DNA from: UBA1858 sp965227695
GTDB lineage: Bacteria > Pseudomonadota > Gammaproteobacteria > UBA4575
Length of the DNA stretch: 64,000 nt
Direction: 5' to 3'
NCBI GenBank assembly: GCA_965227695.1
Contig: OZ245760.1
Span: forward strand, 2,232,001-2,296,000
This document shows, piece after piece, positions 62,155-64,000 of this stretch. The notes beneath the pieces were generated by a model that was not told where the DNA came from, made no database searches, and worked only from the letters and a program-made list of their open reading frames with translations. Position 1 is the stretch's first letter. Each line of letters begins with the position of its first letter. The position numbers were made by a program, and so were the translations under genes.

Positions 62155-63740
62155 TAGTCCGGAACGTAATCCGGCAATACGGGCAACGTTTCCCTCAGGA
62201 ATGACTGCACAATACTGTCTCCTTTATTGGCGTCCTCACCTTTCGGTAACGGGTATATCACGCGTATTAGCGCACCATCCGTACGACTACGTGTCAGGCC
62301 ATCCCAGAATAAATACCACTTTACAAGATACTCATTAGTAAGATGTCTGTCGCGCTGTTTAAACCAGTAATACATTAGATAGCGCTGATCTCCTTGCCTG
62401 ATCAACATACGACTGACATTTATCCGTTTTTGAATATCATCAGTGGCATAATCTATCACGACGGGCCTGCGGTCTGTAATTCTCCAGCCCGCGCCCGGCA
62501 GACAGGAGCGAGGAGAATGGGCAGATTCACCTTTTCTTTGTGAGTCATAATAAGCAATGTACAATTCCAGCGCTCCCTGCTTACTTGTATAATTGGAAAG
62601 CAGATAATCTTCAAACTTCAATGCATTAATAAACTGCGCTTCCATTGCCTTGCGGTGACTTTTCCATTCGGCAATTTCATCCGGAAACTGATTAAATGAG
62701 GCTCTTGTCGGGATTTTTTCCTGCCTGTCAGGCAGGACAACATTTGAAATCGATACAATAACAATGGCCAGTACTGACAAATAAAATGGTACAGGGATAG
62801 ACCTTTGCGTTACATGGTACTGTGTCATATCCAGCCTGGCCGGAGTTTCAATACTCAGTACTTCTCTTAGAGACTTGCCCGATGTCAATTTCGTCAGCAA
62901 CCACATTTCGATCAGTAAAATTGCAAAGCAGATCATAAAAATAACCCATCCTTCAAAGTCATGAAGGAAACCCTCTGCCATGGCGATACCCCAGTGCTCA
63001 ACCAGCACTCCGATCACCCCGATACGGATACTGTTCATTAAAATTGTAATGGGTAATGTGGATGCGACAACTACACACTTCTTCCAGAAACTATCCTGGT
63101 AGAAATAGGCAGCAATAACACCCAGTGTCACCAGTGGAAACAGATACCTGAGCCCGTTACATGCTTCCACAACCTGCAGCTTGTACGTACCCAGATCAAT
63201 CACATTACCTTCAAGGTAGACACTAATACCAAAAAGACGAATAACTTCGACGCCTATATTCGAAGAGATTAGTTGCAGATAGGCTGACAGGTTATTGTAG
63301 ATAAAATTTGGCAGAGGAATGGTAAAAAACAACAGTGCGACGGGAAAAAAGTACAAGCCCATTTGCCGAACGCCCGAGAATGAGAGTACCAGGCCAAATA
63401 TCACGACAAGTAGTGCATACTTGATAATGACGTACAACGCACTCATCTCACCCAGCAACCAGAAGAATAACCCGGCGACAACAATAAGCGTTCCCCACCA
63501 TGAACCGGGAAAAGGCTGTTTTATTATTTGATTATTTTTCTGCCATACAATGAATAAAGAAATTAGGGGAATTAAATATGCATGGCTATATTCAGGAGTA
63601 TCCCATTTCTGAACGGCATGAATAATACCTTCCTGAAAAATAAAGTAGATGGAAATTAATCCAATCGCGAGCAAAATAAAATACAATACAGAAAACCTAT
63701 ATGCCTGCGGTTTTGTCGCGGAGTGTGTATCTAAACTCAT
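62154..63740 (-). CDS. Exosortase with fused EpsI domain (XrtA/XrtD type)
   Basis: A 528-residue protein. Residues 20-290 form a polytopic exosortase with catalytic Cys in VVEACNGLRYLFPL, the Arg in NSIRIGVIGVL and the His in FLHDFEGW. After the last helix comes an EpsI-like periplasmic domain (about 330-520) with the conserved HSPRSCLPGAGWRI segment. Exosortases process proteins bearing a C-terminal PEP-CTERM-like sorting signal. I saw no such substrate tail in the window. The exact exosortase subtype cannot be set by eye. Confidence 0.9.
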   Translation of the reverse strand: MSLDTHSATKPQAYRFSVLYFILLAIGLISIYFIFQEGIIHAVQKWDTPEYSHAYLIPLISLFIVWQKNNQIIKQPFPGSWWGTLIVVAGLFFWLLGEMSALYVIIKYALLVVIFGLVLSFSGVRQMGLYFFPVALLFFTIPLPNFIYNNLSAYLQLISSNIGVEVIRLFGISVYLEGNVIDLGTYKLQVVEACNGLRYLFPLVTLGVIAAYFYQDSFWKKCVVVASTLPITILMNSIRIGVIGVLVEHWGIAMAEGFLHDFEGWVIFMICFAILLIEMWLLTKLTSGKSLREVLSIETPARLDMTQYHVTQRSIPVPFYLSVLAIVIVSISNVVLPDRQEKIPTRASFNQFPDEIAEWKSHRKAMEAQFINALKFEDYLLSNYTSKQGALELYIAYYDSQRKGESAHSPRSCLPGAGWRITDRRPVVIDYATDDIQKRINVSRMLIRQGDQRYLMYYWFKQRDRHLTNEYLVKWYLFWDGLTRSRTDGALIRVIYPLPKGEDANKGDSIVQSFLRETLPVLPDYVPD

Positions 63741-63758
63741 GAATTACTCACAATTTTT

Positions 63759-64000
63759 CTAGAGAATACCAATTGCACCACTATTCTTCTTGTCCACTGC
63801 AACAGCCATCACAGTTTTCCAGTCAACAATTTCCAGTCCATCTGCAAATGCATAAATTAATGACAAATCACAAAACGTATTTGCAACGCGTGGCACACCT
63901 TTACTAATGTTAAATATCATTCTTATGGCTTTGTCGGTAAACAGGCCCCGGGTAGCGCCTGCAACCTTCAAACGATAATTGATATATTCCGACATCTGCT
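63759..64000 (-). CDS. C-terminus of an exosortase-locus AAA-type ATPase (partial)
   Basis: About 80 codons; the frame is open to the right edge, so the start lies beyond the window. The sequence QMSEYINYRLKVAGA followed by RMIFNISKGVPRVANTFCD matches the C-terminal lid of ExeA/GspA-type ATPases, including those beside exosortase genes. Its stop codon lies 18 bases before the exosortase start. Confidence 0.75.
   Translation of the reverse strand, partial: QMSEYINYRLKVAGATRGLFTDKAIRMIFNISKGVPRVANTFCDLSLIYAFADGLEIVDWKTVMAVAVDKKNSGAIGIL

Noticed and set aside
1..64000. CRISPR arrays, tRNA/rRNA genes, IS elements, prophage
   Set aside because: No regularly spaced repeats, cloverleaf-like genes, transposase or phage structural genes were recognised in reading the window.

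Overview
The window looks like a chromosomal segment of a flagellated, probably sulfur-oxidising gammaproteobacterium with moderate GC content. The evidence is a Vibrio/Pseudomonas-type flagellar hierarchy (FlrA/FlrB/FlrC regulators, sigma-54 and sigma-28 promoters, PomAB-like stator), an LptFG pair, a soxXYA-soxK run and a PEP-CTERM/exosortase locus. No rRNA, tRNA, IS element or CRISPR was seen.

Layout. (1) 1-21266: flagellar genes. On the minus strand are fliF (partial), fliE, flrC, flrB, flrA, a fliT-like gene, fliS, fliD, flaG, fliC and flgL back to flgB. On the plus strand are flgA, flgM and flgN. I could read sigma-54 (-24/-12) promoters before flrB, fliD, flgB and flgA, and sigma-28 promoters before fliC and flgM, with a weaker one before pomA. 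(2) 21300-28900: signalling and motor genes: a degenerate GGDEF protein, an intact diguanylate cyclase, a glutamate-synthase-like flavoprotein, an HDOD protein, pomB-pomA, and two small unknowns. (3) 29100-39600: lipid genes: a Tam41-like nucleotidyltransferase, a DAGK-type lipid kinase, a CDP-alcohol phosphatidyltransferase, a metallophosphoesterase, LptG and LptF, two further nucleotidyltransferases, a GNAT-type acyltransferase resembling bacterial ceramide synthase, a sterol-desaturase-family hydroxylase and a HIT protein. (4) 39894-56002: one tightly packed plus-strand block of 13 genes. It starts with the sphingoid-base set (acyl-AMP/ACP ligase, reductase, ACP, serine palmitoyltransferase-like enzyme) and runs into neuB, neuC, a PLD-like protein, two paralogous surface-carbohydrate proteins, a methyltransferase, neuA, a homologue of animal CMP-N-acetylneuraminate hydroxylase (CMAH), and a three-domain membrane glycosyltransferase. 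(5) 56144-58117: soxX-soxY-soxA-soxK without soxZ. (6) 58122-64000, minus strand: a PrsT-type TPR lipoprotein, a WecA/MraY-family transferase, an exosortase-EpsI fusion and the C-terminus of an exosortase-locus ATPase.

How it may fit together. Regions 3 and 4 hold what appears to be a full bacterial ceramide pathway, plausible headgroup-activating enzymes and an LptFG pair for export. This is physically joined to a pathway to CMP-sialic acid and its possible hydroxylation to the N-glycolyl form. The most exciting reading, which is inference, is that the organism makes a sialylated, ganglioside-like sphingolipid or a sialylated surface glycan co-expressed with sphingolipids. The CMAH homologue beside neuA/B/C is the strongest single observation.
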